A stretch of 64,000 nucleotides of DNA from Streptococcus mitis (lineage in GTDB: Bacteria > Bacillota > Bacilli > Lactobacillales > Streptococcaceae): assembly GCF_000722685.1 (NCBI RefSeq), contig NZ_JPFV01000011.1, positions 372,001-436,000 on the forward strand, in the 5' to 3' direction. The number at the start of each line of letters is the position of its first letter. Positions within the stretch are counted from its first letter, which is position 1. Under the pieces are notes generated by a model. That model ran no database searches, was not told the DNA's origin, and was given only the letters and a program-made list of their open reading frames with translations. Positions 18,482-27,100 of this stretch are shown here, one piece after another. A program made the translations under genes and the position numbers.

Positions 18482-19552
18482 TTAGTTGTCTTGTTCATAA
18501 CGAATAACTTCTTCCCAATAATCATACTCATCACAAATATACAACATTGCATTAAATAACTTCAAAAACTCTTGTTCTTCGATTTCTTTCTCCCACCGAC
18601 CATGACTAATCATATGTCGATTCGGTTCATCAAGTGTAAATCTATTAGTATCTTTGAAGAAACTATACAGCCAGTGCATCAGTCCTACATCGCTAAACGA
18701 CTTATCAATAAATATATTATCAATTTCTTTAATCGCTCGGTGACCTACTGGTATTTTTTTCTCTAATGAAGTCATTTCTGAAATTCTATTTAGTGCACCA
18801 TCAATTGCCAAACTTCCCAGAGTGTATGCTGCATAAAAGTTTCGATTAAAGTAGCAATCAACCATTGATTTTACAAGAGGAGCTGAATAACACGCTGAAT
18901 TTTGTAAGTCAATAATAAAATCCTCATTTTTTAGTTTATCCCTAAGCAGCTCTAACCATTCGTCCTCCAAGGTATTCCATTCCTCAGCAAGTAAACGTTG
19001 ATAAACATTTCTATCACGAAAATAAATAACCCATCCATTTTCTGCCAGCAGTTGAACTCGAGAAATAATCTGCTCAATTTCTTCTTGTGTGTAAATCGAA
19101 GGCAGTGACTTTAAAAGTTCATTGATGCCACTAAAAGTCTTTGAATAATCAATTTGATAGCTAGCAATTAAATTTTTAGCAGACTCTGCAATGTTTTGAA
19201 TTGCTTGCAAGTGTGTGCTTGACAACATCTTATTGTACGAATCAATCACTTCTAACATAACATTAATAACGCTTTTGTCCACTTGAATTAATGAAGGCAG
19301 ACTTAGTAAAGAAGTTGTCAAATTAGTAATATTCACTAATTTAGCTGAACTTAATACATTTGAAGTTGCAGTTAATTCTGAAATAATGTTAGCATTTATA
19401 GTTGCTTGAAAGCTACTAAAGGTATCAGCCAAAACAGAAATAGGTGTAGTCTTTTGTCCCAATTTTATCTTTTCAGAGAGGTTTGTTGAGCTGTCTAAGG
19501 GAATTTTTTTAGAGTCTATTTCAACTTTCTTCACTTTAATACTATCAATCAT
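18482..19552 (-). CDS. HEPN-like C-terminal domain protein
   Basis: The N-terminal 150 residues are helical and Ser/Leu rich. The C-terminal part holds DEPNRHMISHGRWE near the end, containing RHMISHG, the R-x4-H-G form of the HEPN ribonuclease motif. I chose ATG at 19552 because GGGGGA lies 5 bases upstream. An in-frame ATG at 19579 would lie just one base from the start site predicted from TGGTATAAT at 19587-19595. First gene of a two-gene operon. Likely an RNA-cutting toxin or defence effector by motif and context. Confidence 0.6.
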   Translation of the reverse strand: MIDSIKVKKVEIDSKKIPLDSSTNLSEKIKLGQKTTPISVLADTFSSFQATINANIISELTATSNVLSSAKLVNITNLTTSLLSLPSLIQVDKSVINVMLEVIDSYNKMLSSTHLQAIQNIAESAKNLIASYQIDYSKTFSGINELLKSLPSIYTQEEIEQIISRVQLLAENGWVIYFRDRNVYQRLLAEEWNTLEDEWLELLRDKLKNEDFIIDLQNSACYSAPLVKSMVDCYFNRNFYAAYTLGSLAIDGALNRISEMTSLEKKIPVGHRAIKEIDNIFIDKSFSDVGLMHWLYSFFKDTNRFTLDEPNRHMISHGRWEKEIEEQEFLKLFNAMLYICDEYDYWEEVIRYEQDN

Positions 19553-19592
19553 TTTGTCCCCCAAAAACAGCTTATTCATATTGTTTATTATA

Positions 19593-19888
19593 CCACTAAA
19601 ACTATAAAAAGACCTTAGCCATTAAGAAGTTCAACTTGAACAACCACTTTGATACAAATTGTTCCTGAACAATAAAAATTTTGTTTTCAAAAAATCTTAC
19701 TATTTTAATTTATAGAAATAACAAGCAGTGATAGTGACTAAACATAGTGCAAGAAAACTTCTAAATTATAGAACGAAAGTATATACTATCTTGTATTAAA
19801 GACCTATTTATAATAAATGTGTAAAATGATTTATTACTACAATAGTTAATCATTTACTCCAATAACACTATGCTCTATAAAAACAAAT
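19593..19888. repeat. Gap with promoter and short repeat (copy D)
   Basis: No gene is visible. acaagcagtgat near 19722 and cttctaaattatagaacgaaagta near 19760-19785 match parts of copies A and B. It lies, as they do, directly downstream of one operon and upstream of the next. Confidence 0.45.
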
Positions 19889-21166
19889 TTACCAATAGTA
19901 CCTTTTCTCACTGAGATATTGTTCTTTTTGTTCTCTAGAATTTTCATGATTTCTATTTCCTAATAATTCGTCTGTTGAAGAAACTATTGGGTCTATCCAG
20001 TCAGCTTTGGATCTAATCCAATCAATTTCTTCTTTACTAAGCTTCCCAGCTATCTCCAGTTTATCAGCCATCAATCTTAAATCATTTGCTGTATGAAAAT
20101 CTTCTAGCATATTAAGAAGAGACATTGTCCGCTTCTTCTCATCTTCGATTCTATTTTGTAATTTTCTTTTTCGCTCTTGTTCTTCTTCGTATAGTCGTTC
20201 CCTCTCTTCACGTTCAAGTCGTAAATTCTTAACTTTATAATACTCTTGGTATATTAAAACAATTATTTCTGGGATTGATTGCTCAATCGAGAATTCTTTA
20301 GTATCTTTAATGTATTTACCATCTATTATCTTAAATCGAAATTTCCCATTTAGTATATAGTCATACTTCTTTATTCTTGGTTTAAAAGCATATCTATTAA
20401 ACTTAACGCTATCATTGTACTCTGCAAGTTCTTTAGCTTCTTCTTTTGTTAATTCATGACTTACTTTGTCTGTTGATTCTATAACTTCAAAACGAACGAT
20501 ATCCTTATCAATTTGAATATCCCAATTTGAAGTTACATTATCACCGATTCTTTCAATTACAGTAACTAGTGTATCTAAAAAGCGATATAAGCGTGGAAGA
20601 GAATTAAGTGAAATATTTTTTACAAACTTAGGTTCTTTTAAATTATTATATCTGTGTCTAGAATCAAAGTAAGGATAGGAAGCAGATTTTTCCCTCTTAT
20701 TCCACTCTGCGATTTTATCTCTTAGATTAGCTACAGATTTATGTAATCTCTTATTTGGAGACTGGTTTAGGTTTGAAACGGCTTCGATAATAAGCTCTAT
20801 TTTATCGTCCTCTAAAAAGGATAATGAACTTCTTATACTAGTTGTATCAAGTCTAACAGTATTTTTATCTTCCGAACTCTCCTCTTTATGTTTAGCAGGT
20901 TTTATTCTATTGTTCTTTAGACTTTTTCTATCAATATTAACTTCATTTACGTCATTTTGGGGTAATGGAACAATAAGCTCACTTAAATCTTGTCCAGTAT
21001 TCTTACGATACCAATAACTACCATTTGGAATTGGGATTTCAAATTCTTTGCATTTCTTAAGTAAGTCTGAATAGCTTAAATCATATTTCAATGAAACTTG
21101 TTTTGCACTTATCTCCCAGATTTCTTCATAGAGTTCTTCTCTAGAAAAGGTCTTTATCATCTTCAT
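19889..21166 (-). CDS. Conserved hypothetical protein with SREELYEE-type N-terminus
   Basis: The N-terminus (KTFSREELYEEIWEISAKQVSLKYDLS followed by IPIPNGSYWYRK) matches a widespread uncharacterised family whose members begin with a DNA-binding-like helix-turn-helix and a conserved PxGYW motif. Residues about 300-350 form a highly charged coiled coil. ATG at 21166 (MKMIKTFS) has AAAGG 8 bases upstream; the GTG at 21175 is less likely. These genes are often seen in mobile DNA. Function unknown. Confidence 0.6.
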   Translation of the reverse strand: MKMIKTFSREELYEEIWEISAKQVSLKYDLSYSDLLKKCKEFEIPIPNGSYWYRKNTGQDLSELIVPLPQNDVNEVNIDRKSLKNNRIKPAKHKEESSEDKNTVRLDTTSIRSSLSFLEDDKIELIIEAVSNLNQSPNKRLHKSVANLRDKIAEWNKREKSASYPYFDSRHRYNNLKEPKFVKNISLNSLPRLYRFLDTLVTVIERIGDNVTSNWDIQIDKDIVRFEVIESTDKVSHELTKEEAKELAEYNDSVKFNRYAFKPRIKKYDYILNGKFRFKIIDGKYIKDTKEFSIEQSIPEIIVLIYQEYYKVKNLRLEREERERLYEEEQERKRKLQNRIEDEKKRTMSLLNMLEDFHTANDLRLMADKLEIAGKLSKEEIDWIRSKADWIDPIVSSTDELLGNRNHENSREQKEQYLSEKRYYW

Positions 21167-21241
21167 TTGAAACACCTTTACCCTTATATTTTACATCACC
21201 GTTTTTATATTTACCAAGCGAAAACGCAAATTCAAAAACTT

Positions 21242-21586
21242 CTAATTCTTCACTTCTGCATTTTCGCTTAATATAAAAAGTAAATCTTGTTTTAATCCGT
21301 TAAATTCCTCTATAATTTTATCTAAACTAGTTCCAATATTCTCAACACGAATCTCTGATAGCTTACCGTGATTGTAAGAAATCATTCTTTCAGCAATAAT
21401 ATGATATGACCAACTCTCAGTAAAACGTCTGTCTCTTTCTTCGTTATGAATAGCAAAACCAATTGGAAGAAGATTATTTCTAAGACCTATAGCAACTGCT
21501 TGTGAACTTATACCTAAATAATCACCTGCAATTTTTAATGTGATTTTATTTAATTTTCTAATATCTTCATCGGTATATTTCAGCAT
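21242..21586 (-). CDS. Small DNA-binding-like protein, 114 aa
   Basis: The N-terminus has a helix-turn-helix-like stretch (LKIAGDYLGISSQAVAIGLR), similar to regulators or excisionase-type proteins on streptococcal mobile elements; the rest is helical. AAAGGAG lies upstream. It precedes the 428-aa gene by 75 bases and probably belongs with it and the 45-aa gene. Confidence 0.55.
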   Translation of the reverse strand: MLKYTDEDIRKLNKITLKIAGDYLGISSQAVAIGLRNNLLPIGFAIHNEERDRRFTESWSYHIIAERMISYNHGKLSEIRVENIGTSLDKIIEEFNGLKQDLLFILSENAEVKN

Positions 21587-21607
21587 GTTAGTACTCCTTT
21601 GCTACAA

Positions 21608-21745
21608 TTACAAATGCAATAGTTTTTGAGCTGTCATAAAATGTGAATAACAATGCTCCCATGAACGATATCTATCATGTTCATCAGCTTTTAAATCGTT
21701 ATAAAATTCAGTTGACAATTTAATAATCATATCAAATTTTTCCAT
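21608..21745 (-). CDS. Small mobile-element protein, 45 aa
   Basis: A short ORF with the sequence core ADEHDRYRSWEHCYSHF, a pattern I recognise from tiny conserved ORFs on streptococcal integrative elements. The start ATG is preceded by AGGAAAATAGGAAAT. It ends 21 bases before the 114-aa gene. Function unknown. Confidence 0.55.
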   Translation of the reverse strand: MEKFDMIIKLSTEFYNDLKADEHDRYRSWEHCYSHFMTAQKLLHL

Positions 21746-21824
21746 ATTTCCTATTTTCCTAATCGACTTTCAAACATATAGCGTTTTTATTATCTTCTTA
21801 TTCTATTATATCATTATTCAAAGT

Positions 21825-21856
21825 AAAAAACTGTAACGTACTAGTTACAGTTTTTT
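21825..21856. terminator. Perfect bidirectional terminator hairpin
   Basis: aaaaaactgtaac (21825-21837) and gttacagtttttt (21844-21856) are exact inverted repeats around a 6-base loop, giving T-runs on both strands. It ends the decayed gene at 21886. Confidence 0.8.
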
Positions 21857-21885
21857 ACAGATTTACTTCTGGTCTTTCTAAAAAT

Positions 21886-22413
21886 TTATAAGTTCACTTT
21901 CAGGAATGTTAAAAACATCATTTTTTCAAAATAGGGTTTTACCATTTCTTTCCATCTACGTTTAAGAAAATTGATATAGTTTAAAGCAGATAGCCAATAA
22001 GCTATAGGTGCATCTTTCCAACATGATATTGCTTCATCAATGAAACGTGCATGATAATCACCTGTATAGGGTCGAACATCTAATACTTGACTATCTAACA
22101 CAAAACACCGCCATTGTGCCATGAATTCTACAACTTCACTAATATTATATCTATAACAGAAAATCTTTTCCTTATTACTCTTTGTTCAAAGATTCCAGAA
22201 TTTCTCTATAACCTTCGTAGAAACGATCTCTTGTAACTACCTCACCAGGATATTTTTTTCAAGAAGTAAGAATATATCATTCGGATTAATACCTTCATCT
22301 AAAAAATCTTGATAAAGTGGACTACATAACCTCATTTCACCTTTACTTGAAAATTTTAAAAATGTTCCATATATTGGAATCATTGACAATAGATTGTATA
22401 GACTTTTTTTCAT
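21886..22413 (-). pseudogene. Decayed ATP-grasp (R2K-type) protein gene
   Basis: AAAGGA precedes ATG at 22413 (MKKSLYNLLSMIPIYGTF). The frame ends at LLEKNILVR, but one extra A in the A7 run at 22253-22259 would extend it to EKKYPGEVVTRDRFYEGY and then LESLNKE. A second shift leads into ISEVVEFMAQWRCFVLDS and LDVRPYTGDY, signature strands of R2K-type ATP-grasp ligases. The C-terminal catalytic part (usually LDVG and LVEVND) is scrambled. Two or more frameshifts make this a dead gene. Confidence 0.65.
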
Positions 22414-22441
22414 TGTTTTCCTTTTATCTAAGTTTATTAAT

Positions 22442-23803
22442 TTAATCAAATATAACTAACCTATCATTACTGAAGTTATTAAAGGTAAGATTTACTTTTT
22501 CATAAACCTCGTGAGTTTCCTTATAAATCTTATCCGAAACATATGAAGCTCTCAATTCGGATTTCTCAATAAGCACCCACTTTAACTGAGAGTATGAATA
22601 TTTTGCAAAAGTAATCCATTGTGCGTAATTTATTGTCATAGGATTTTTTGTAAAGTAGATTTTCCCTGCATTAGCAGATGCGGCTATAGAATGTCCAATA
22701 AATAGTATCGTATGTAATTTGGGGTGTTTCTCTCTATCCAACGAAAAAGGAATAGAATTTTTTATTGAATGTCCTTCGTTGATTTTCTTAAGGGCGTATC
22801 CAATTCTGATTATAACTTCAATAATCATTGTGGAAATAGCCATACTACTAAAATGAATGAAATCATAGCCTTCGTAATACATTCCTTGTACTATTTCTGC
22901 TATTGTTTGATCCTCGTCACCAATTTTTCCAAACTGAAGCAAATTAAATAATCCCATCAATGGTGCAGGTAATCCCATTGATGTCGTAATATCAGATTTA
23001 AAATGAATTATCTGCTTTGCTATTGCTGCAAAAATATCACTTTCTTTTCTATCTGTGTAATTATCCATAAATTGAGATACTATTTTCCCAGTTTTATCAA
23101 TAGTAGTCATCTTACCATTTAGAATATCAGATACACCAATTACTAAACCAAGAAGGGGGTCATGTCCAAGAGATAACAATCTATGATAATATGCAGACAG
23201 TCCATTAACATTTACTTTAGTATGACGATTATCTTGAGCATCAAAAGGGACTTTACTGACCTTTGAATTTGCCAACTTTTCCATTTCTTCTTCAGGAAAT
23301 CGTTGATTAAACCAGTCTCTTACATAATTAGATAAAGGGCCACCTTTTAAACCATTCGGAGTTTTCTCAGGTATTCCAATTAAAAGAATATCAACAATCG
23401 CTGCTAATATACCAGCTCCTGCACAAATCGATATATCAATTTTATCAAGTTTATGAATGTTGTTAAAATCATCCTGCAGTGATTGAATAACTGTCTGATT
23501 AAGTTCCAATTCTTCATTTGTGAAGAGTGCATCTAGTTCATTCATTGAACCAACTTCGCACTCCGCTTTTATTACTAAGTCTTCCCATTTAGGTACAACG
23601 ATAGTTTGTTTTTTAGTTTCGGTATCTATTATTGGTAAATCAGTCAGAGTATAGCCTAGCTCTCTCAATAATTTTTCACTTTCCTCTATACGTTCTTCTG
23701 CAATAGACATATCGGGTCTGTTTATTAAATCTAACTCTTTGGTTTGATGAGTTAAAATATTATTGAATTTTTGTTCTTCATCAGAATAAATGAATTTACT
23801 CAT
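22442..23803 (-). CDS. Hypothetical membrane-associated protein, 453 aa
   Basis: I do not recognise the family with certainty. It has a charged N-terminus (to about 110), a hydrophobic helix SICAGAGILAAIVDILLIG near 135, a conserved-looking YYHRLLSLGHDPLLGLVIG near 215, and further hydrophobic helices around 320-345 (SSMAISTMIIEVIIRIGYAL). It begins 2 bases after the 174-aa glycine-zipper gene, so the two are co-translated. The setting between defence-type cassettes suggests a membrane-acting abortive-infection or toxin module, unproven. Confidence 0.55.
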   Translation of the reverse strand: MSKFIYSDEEQKFNNILTHQTKELDLINRPDMSIAEERIEESEKLLRELGYTLTDLPIIDTETKKQTIVVPKWEDLVIKAECEVGSMNELDALFTNEELELNQTVIQSLQDDFNNIHKLDKIDISICAGAGILAAIVDILLIGIPEKTPNGLKGGPLSNYVRDWFNQRFPEEEMEKLANSKVSKVPFDAQDNRHTKVNVNGLSAYYHRLLSLGHDPLLGLVIGVSDILNGKMTTIDKTGKIVSQFMDNYTDRKESDIFAAIAKQIIHFKSDITTSMGLPAPLMGLFNLLQFGKIGDEDQTIAEIVQGMYYEGYDFIHFSSMAISTMIIEVIIRIGYALKKINEGHSIKNSIPFSLDREKHPKLHTILFIGHSIAASANAGKIYFTKNPMTINYAQWITFAKYSYSQLKWVLIEKSELRASYVSDKIYKETHEVYEKVNLTFNNFSNDRLVIFD

Positions 23804-23805
23804 TG

Positions 23806-24330
23806 TTAGTCCCCTATATCGTTTTTCAAATCTTTAATTGCTTGAGTTAGGAGGATATTTAAACTCTGTAAATAATCTAGGCGTTCCTTATCAGCATCTG
23901 CCTCAGTTTTCAGAGCTTGTATAATAGCTTCATGTTTTTGCAATGCTTCTTTATATAACCGTTCTTTTTCCTGTTTAAGTTGTTTATTTTTTAGATTAGA
24001 AGCTAATAATATACCGCCCCCGGCTAATACAACGACTGGAGCAGCCATTACAAACACTCCAGCTACCATACCACCTCCAACGACACCGCCAATAGCTGCA
24101 AGACCTGAAGTAATGCCAGCCGCTGATAACCCTACAGTACCTAAACCATAAAGAGCTGCGAATGAACCTATCCCACCAATACCTGCCCCCAATGCACCAG
24201 CTAACACTTCTGGAATTGGACTCTCCCTTATTGTACGTGTTTTATCATTAAGAGCTGCCGCTGCTTCATTAATTATATTTACAACTTGTTGTAGTGATTC
24301 TACATTTTGAAATACTGCTTCTTTACTCAT
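23806..24330 (-). CDS. Glycine-rich double-hydrophobic protein with coiled coil, 174 aa
   Basis: Residues about 42-112 are an uninterrupted Gly/Ala/Val-rich hydrophobic block with GxxxG-like spacing (AGALGAGIGGIGSFAALYG, GGVVGGGMVAGVFVMAAP), typical of glycine-zipper membrane hairpins. A Lys/Glu-rich coiled coil follows (KNKQLKQEKERLYKEALQ). Such proteins can insert in or remodel membranes. GAGG lies upstream of ATG. First gene of the pair with the 453-aa protein. Confidence 0.6.
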   Translation of the reverse strand: MSKEAVFQNVESLQQVVNIINEAAAALNDKTRTIRESPIPEVLAGALGAGIGGIGSFAALYGLGTVGLSAAGITSGLAAIGGVVGGGMVAGVFVMAAPVVVLAGGGILLASNLKNKQLKQEKERLYKEALQKHEAIIQALKTEADADKERLDYLQSLNILLTQAIKDLKNDIGD

Positions 24331-24378
24331 AAAAAATCCTCAATCTTTTATTATTTTAATTATACCATGTATAAATTG

Positions 24379-24404
24379 AAAAACTGCAACATAAAAGTTA
24401 CAGT
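24379..24404 (-). terminator. Terminator downstream of the serine recombinase
   Basis: On the minus strand actgtaac pairs with gttgcagt (one mismatch) around a 6-base loop and is followed by T-rich sequence. Confidence 0.55.
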
Positions 24405-24458
24405 CTAACAATATTTATCCCAAAACAGTGTAATGAATTATACCCTATCCTTTATCAT

Positions 24459-26311
24459 TCACGAGAAATACTCACACATCAACATGATGCGTCTGTGGAA
24501 CTCAAAAGGTTCGGGGAACCTTTTGAGAATTAATTGCGTTTCTCTAACAAACTCACACACTCCACGTGCATTGTTTTCTTTATTTGTACACTTTTTTTCG
24601 TCATCGGTTACGGTATTAAAACACAATTTATCATTTTCTATTTTAGCATTCTTCCTTTTAGATTTGTAAGATTTTGCATCTTTAGTCGAAGAATCTCCCG
24701 TTTTAAAAATTATAGTCAATATTGCTGGATCAATTTCTCCATCAGAATTTATTCCGCCTACTATGATTTTTTCAACGATACTTTCAAAAATGTCCTTGTC
24801 AAACTCCGTCAAAGTCTTTTGTGAAGTTAAAATTTCTTTAAAATTCTCTAATCTACTTTTTATATCAACTTCTGATTTTAAAGTTACTTCTAAGTTTACT
24901 TTTTCTTCTAAAAGTTTTTCTTTCTCAATTTGTATTTGATTGAATTTATCTTCATATACAGAATCACTTATTTTTCCATCTAGATTCATTGAAACTAATT
25001 TTTCTTCTTTTTTGTACAACGAATTTAATTTACTAACTATCTTATTCAACTCCACTTTTAAGGTATCATCAGTAAGCTCTTCTTTTATAATTTCAAGAAA
25101 GTCTTCAGTTAGGTTATTATTTTCATAAAACAACTGTTGGTAGCTCTGTAAAAAAGCATTTTCTATTGCTTTTTCCTCTATTCCTTTACTATGAGTGCAA
25201 TGCTTTTTACCTCTCTTTATAGATGTTGTACAGTGCCAAATAATCTTTTTGTACTCTGAACTAGAGTGCCAACTTCTTCTAGACAGAACAGTACCACAAA
25301 AACCACATTCTAATCTACTGCTAAAAGGGTACATTCTTGAATATCTTTCTCGTTTACCTTTTGTATTTGCTATGGTTTTTTGTTTCCTGATCTCCGTAAT
25401 CGAATTTCTTGCGCCTGTGTAAAAATTTCTGGACTAATTATTGCATCATGATTATTTTTAATGTAGTATTTATCTTCTTCACCAAAATTTATTAAACGTC
25501 TCTTACTAATGGGGTCAACAGTGAAAGTTTTTCCCATTAGAATATCACCTTTATACTTCTCGTTTTTAATAATTCCTAAAACTGTTGTATCTTGCCAGTG
25601 ATCAAGACCTCTCGGAGTTTTATAACCTAGTTCATCAAGTTCTCTAGCTATTGCCCTACCCCCAATACCATCAATGTATCGTTCAAAAATATAACGTACT
25701 ATCTTGGCTTCTTTTTCATTTATTGATATCGACTTTGTATCTTGATTATAGTCATAACCAAGACAACCTTGAAAACCAATAAGTTCTCCACGTTGCATCT
25801 TCATTTTTAAACCCTTTTTAACATGGGCAGATGTATTTTCAACTTCCTGTTGAGCCACCGAACTTAATATCGTCAATAGTAACTCACCATCCATAGTTAA
25901 AGTATCAATATTTTCTTCTTCGAAAAATACACCAATTTGTTTATCTTTAAGCAAACGAACATATTTGAGAGTATCTAATGTATTTCTAGCAAATCGAGCA
26001 ATAGCTTTAGTAATGATATAGTCTATTTTTCCATCAAGGCAATCTGAAATCAATCTTTGAAAATCTTGTCTTTTTCCAACTTGAGTTCCTGAAATCCCTT
26101 CATCAGCATAAATGTCAACCAAATTCCAATCTTGGTGCTGTGATATATACTCTCTATAATGACGAACTTGAGAATCATAGCTATTTTTTTGATCATCACT
26201 ATCGGAACTAACACGACAATATGCTGCTACTCTCCTCGATAAAGAACCACTATTATCATTTCTTCTAGTTACTAAAGGATTTGCTTTTATAATTTCAACA
26301 TTATTTGACAT
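24459..26311 (-). pseudogene. Large serine recombinase, frameshifted in an A6 run
   Basis: The N-terminal part (from ATG at 26311, AGGAGG upstream) has the resolvase catalytic domain: AAYCRVSSDSDDQ with the active Ser, ADEGISGTQVGKR, and IARFARNT. A recombinase domain follows. At 25370 the frame stops, but one extra A in the A6 run at 25376-25381 joins it to KTIANTKGKRERYSRMYPF, then the zinc ribbon (CGFCGTVL with HC/HCTHS) and coiled coil. The enzyme would excise and integrate the element. As read it is split into 313 aa plus a 291-aa frame with no good start. Confidence 0.8.
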
Positions 26312-26367
26312 GGCTTAACCTCCTATTTCTCTGCATTTATTTTACCGCAACCAATAAAAAAGGTCAG

Positions 26368-26495
26368 CTAATTTGTGTATATTTTACGCAGTTTCAGCTT
26401 TATTTTTTCATATTCTTTTTCGCTAATAAGTTTTTTAGGAATAATAGATTTAGCATCTCTAGCTCAACTATATAATTTTCTAAATTTGATTTCAA
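26368..26495 (-). pseudogene. Small SHOCT-like ORF remnant upstream of the recombinase
   Basis: After AAAGGAAG, a TTG start at 26495 reads LKSNLENYIVELE; a shifted frame continues DAKSIIPKKLISEKEYEKIK to a stop at 26368. The combined short helical protein looks like the SHOCT-type small proteins found just before large serine recombinases. A one-base shift breaks it. The rest of the 26312-26767 gap holds only decayed sequence. Confidence 0.4.
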
Positions 26496-26767
26496 AAAAT
26501 CACTTCCTTTTTATCTTTTATTAATCTCCTCCATGGCATGACTGATGAAGTCATCATAAGAATTTCACTTGCTGCTCTTTTACGGTGGCAGCCTGAACGG
26601 TCAGAAGTATCATTGTATATCATTTGTATCATGGCATATAAAGTATCGCTCTATTTTATTGATGGTTTTAAAATCGCTCTTATCATGGCGAGCCATTCAA
26701 ATCTGCTCCACAAATGAGGAAAGTACCATTTTGGACTATTCAATTGTCAATGTGCTTTCTTAACCTA

Positions 26768-26992
26768 CTACTTTTTGGAGTAATGGTCTTCTTTATTATC
26801 CACTCGACCTACAAGGTAGTCTAGACTCACCTTATAAAAATCTGCAAGTTTGATAAGGTCATTTAGAGAGATTAACCTGCTACCAGCTTCCATTTTAGAA
26901 TAAGCTGATCTTGTACAATTCAAAACGATTTTCGCAATATATTCTTGTGTCAAATCATCATCTTCACGTAAATCTCTAATCCTTTTCAACAT
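26768..26992 (-). CDS. XRE-family (Cro/CI-type) transcriptional regulator
   Basis: A 74-aa single-domain DNA-binding protein with a clear HTH: LTQEYIAKIVLNCTRSAYSKME. It probably controls mobilisation or recombinase genes of the element. TATACT and a Shine-Dalgarno (AGGAG) precede it, and a near-palindromic site lies upstream. Confidence 0.8.
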   Translation of the reverse strand: MLKRIRDLREDDDLTQEYIAKIVLNCTRSAYSKMEAGSRLISLNDLIKLADFYKVSLDYLVGRVDNKEDHYSKK

Positions 26993-27043
26993 TTGTTGTC
27001 TCCTAAAACAAGTATAATATAGTTATTTTCTTATTTTTAAATA

Positions 27044-27060
27044 TGTGACAAATTGGCACA
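27044..27060. promoter_or_regulatory. Candidate operator of the XRE regulator
   Basis: tgtgacaaattggcaca is an imperfect 17-base palindrome (TGTG.CAA..TTG.CACA), about 50 bases before the XRE start and between it and the relaxase gene end. Confidence 0.4.
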
Positions 27061-27100
27061 TGAAACTATTCTATATATACTTTTTAGGAAACTATTTACT

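Noticed and set aside
24486..24525. Perfect ctcaaaaggttc/gaaccttttgag hairpin as a terminator or regulatory RNA
   Set aside because: It lies inside the recombinase coding frame (LILKRFPEPFEF) and lacks a T-run; the codons explain it.
26569..26763. 64-aa plus-strand ORF in the gap before the XRE gene
   Set aside because: No ribosome site, odd composition, and the surrounding DNA is decayed on both strands.
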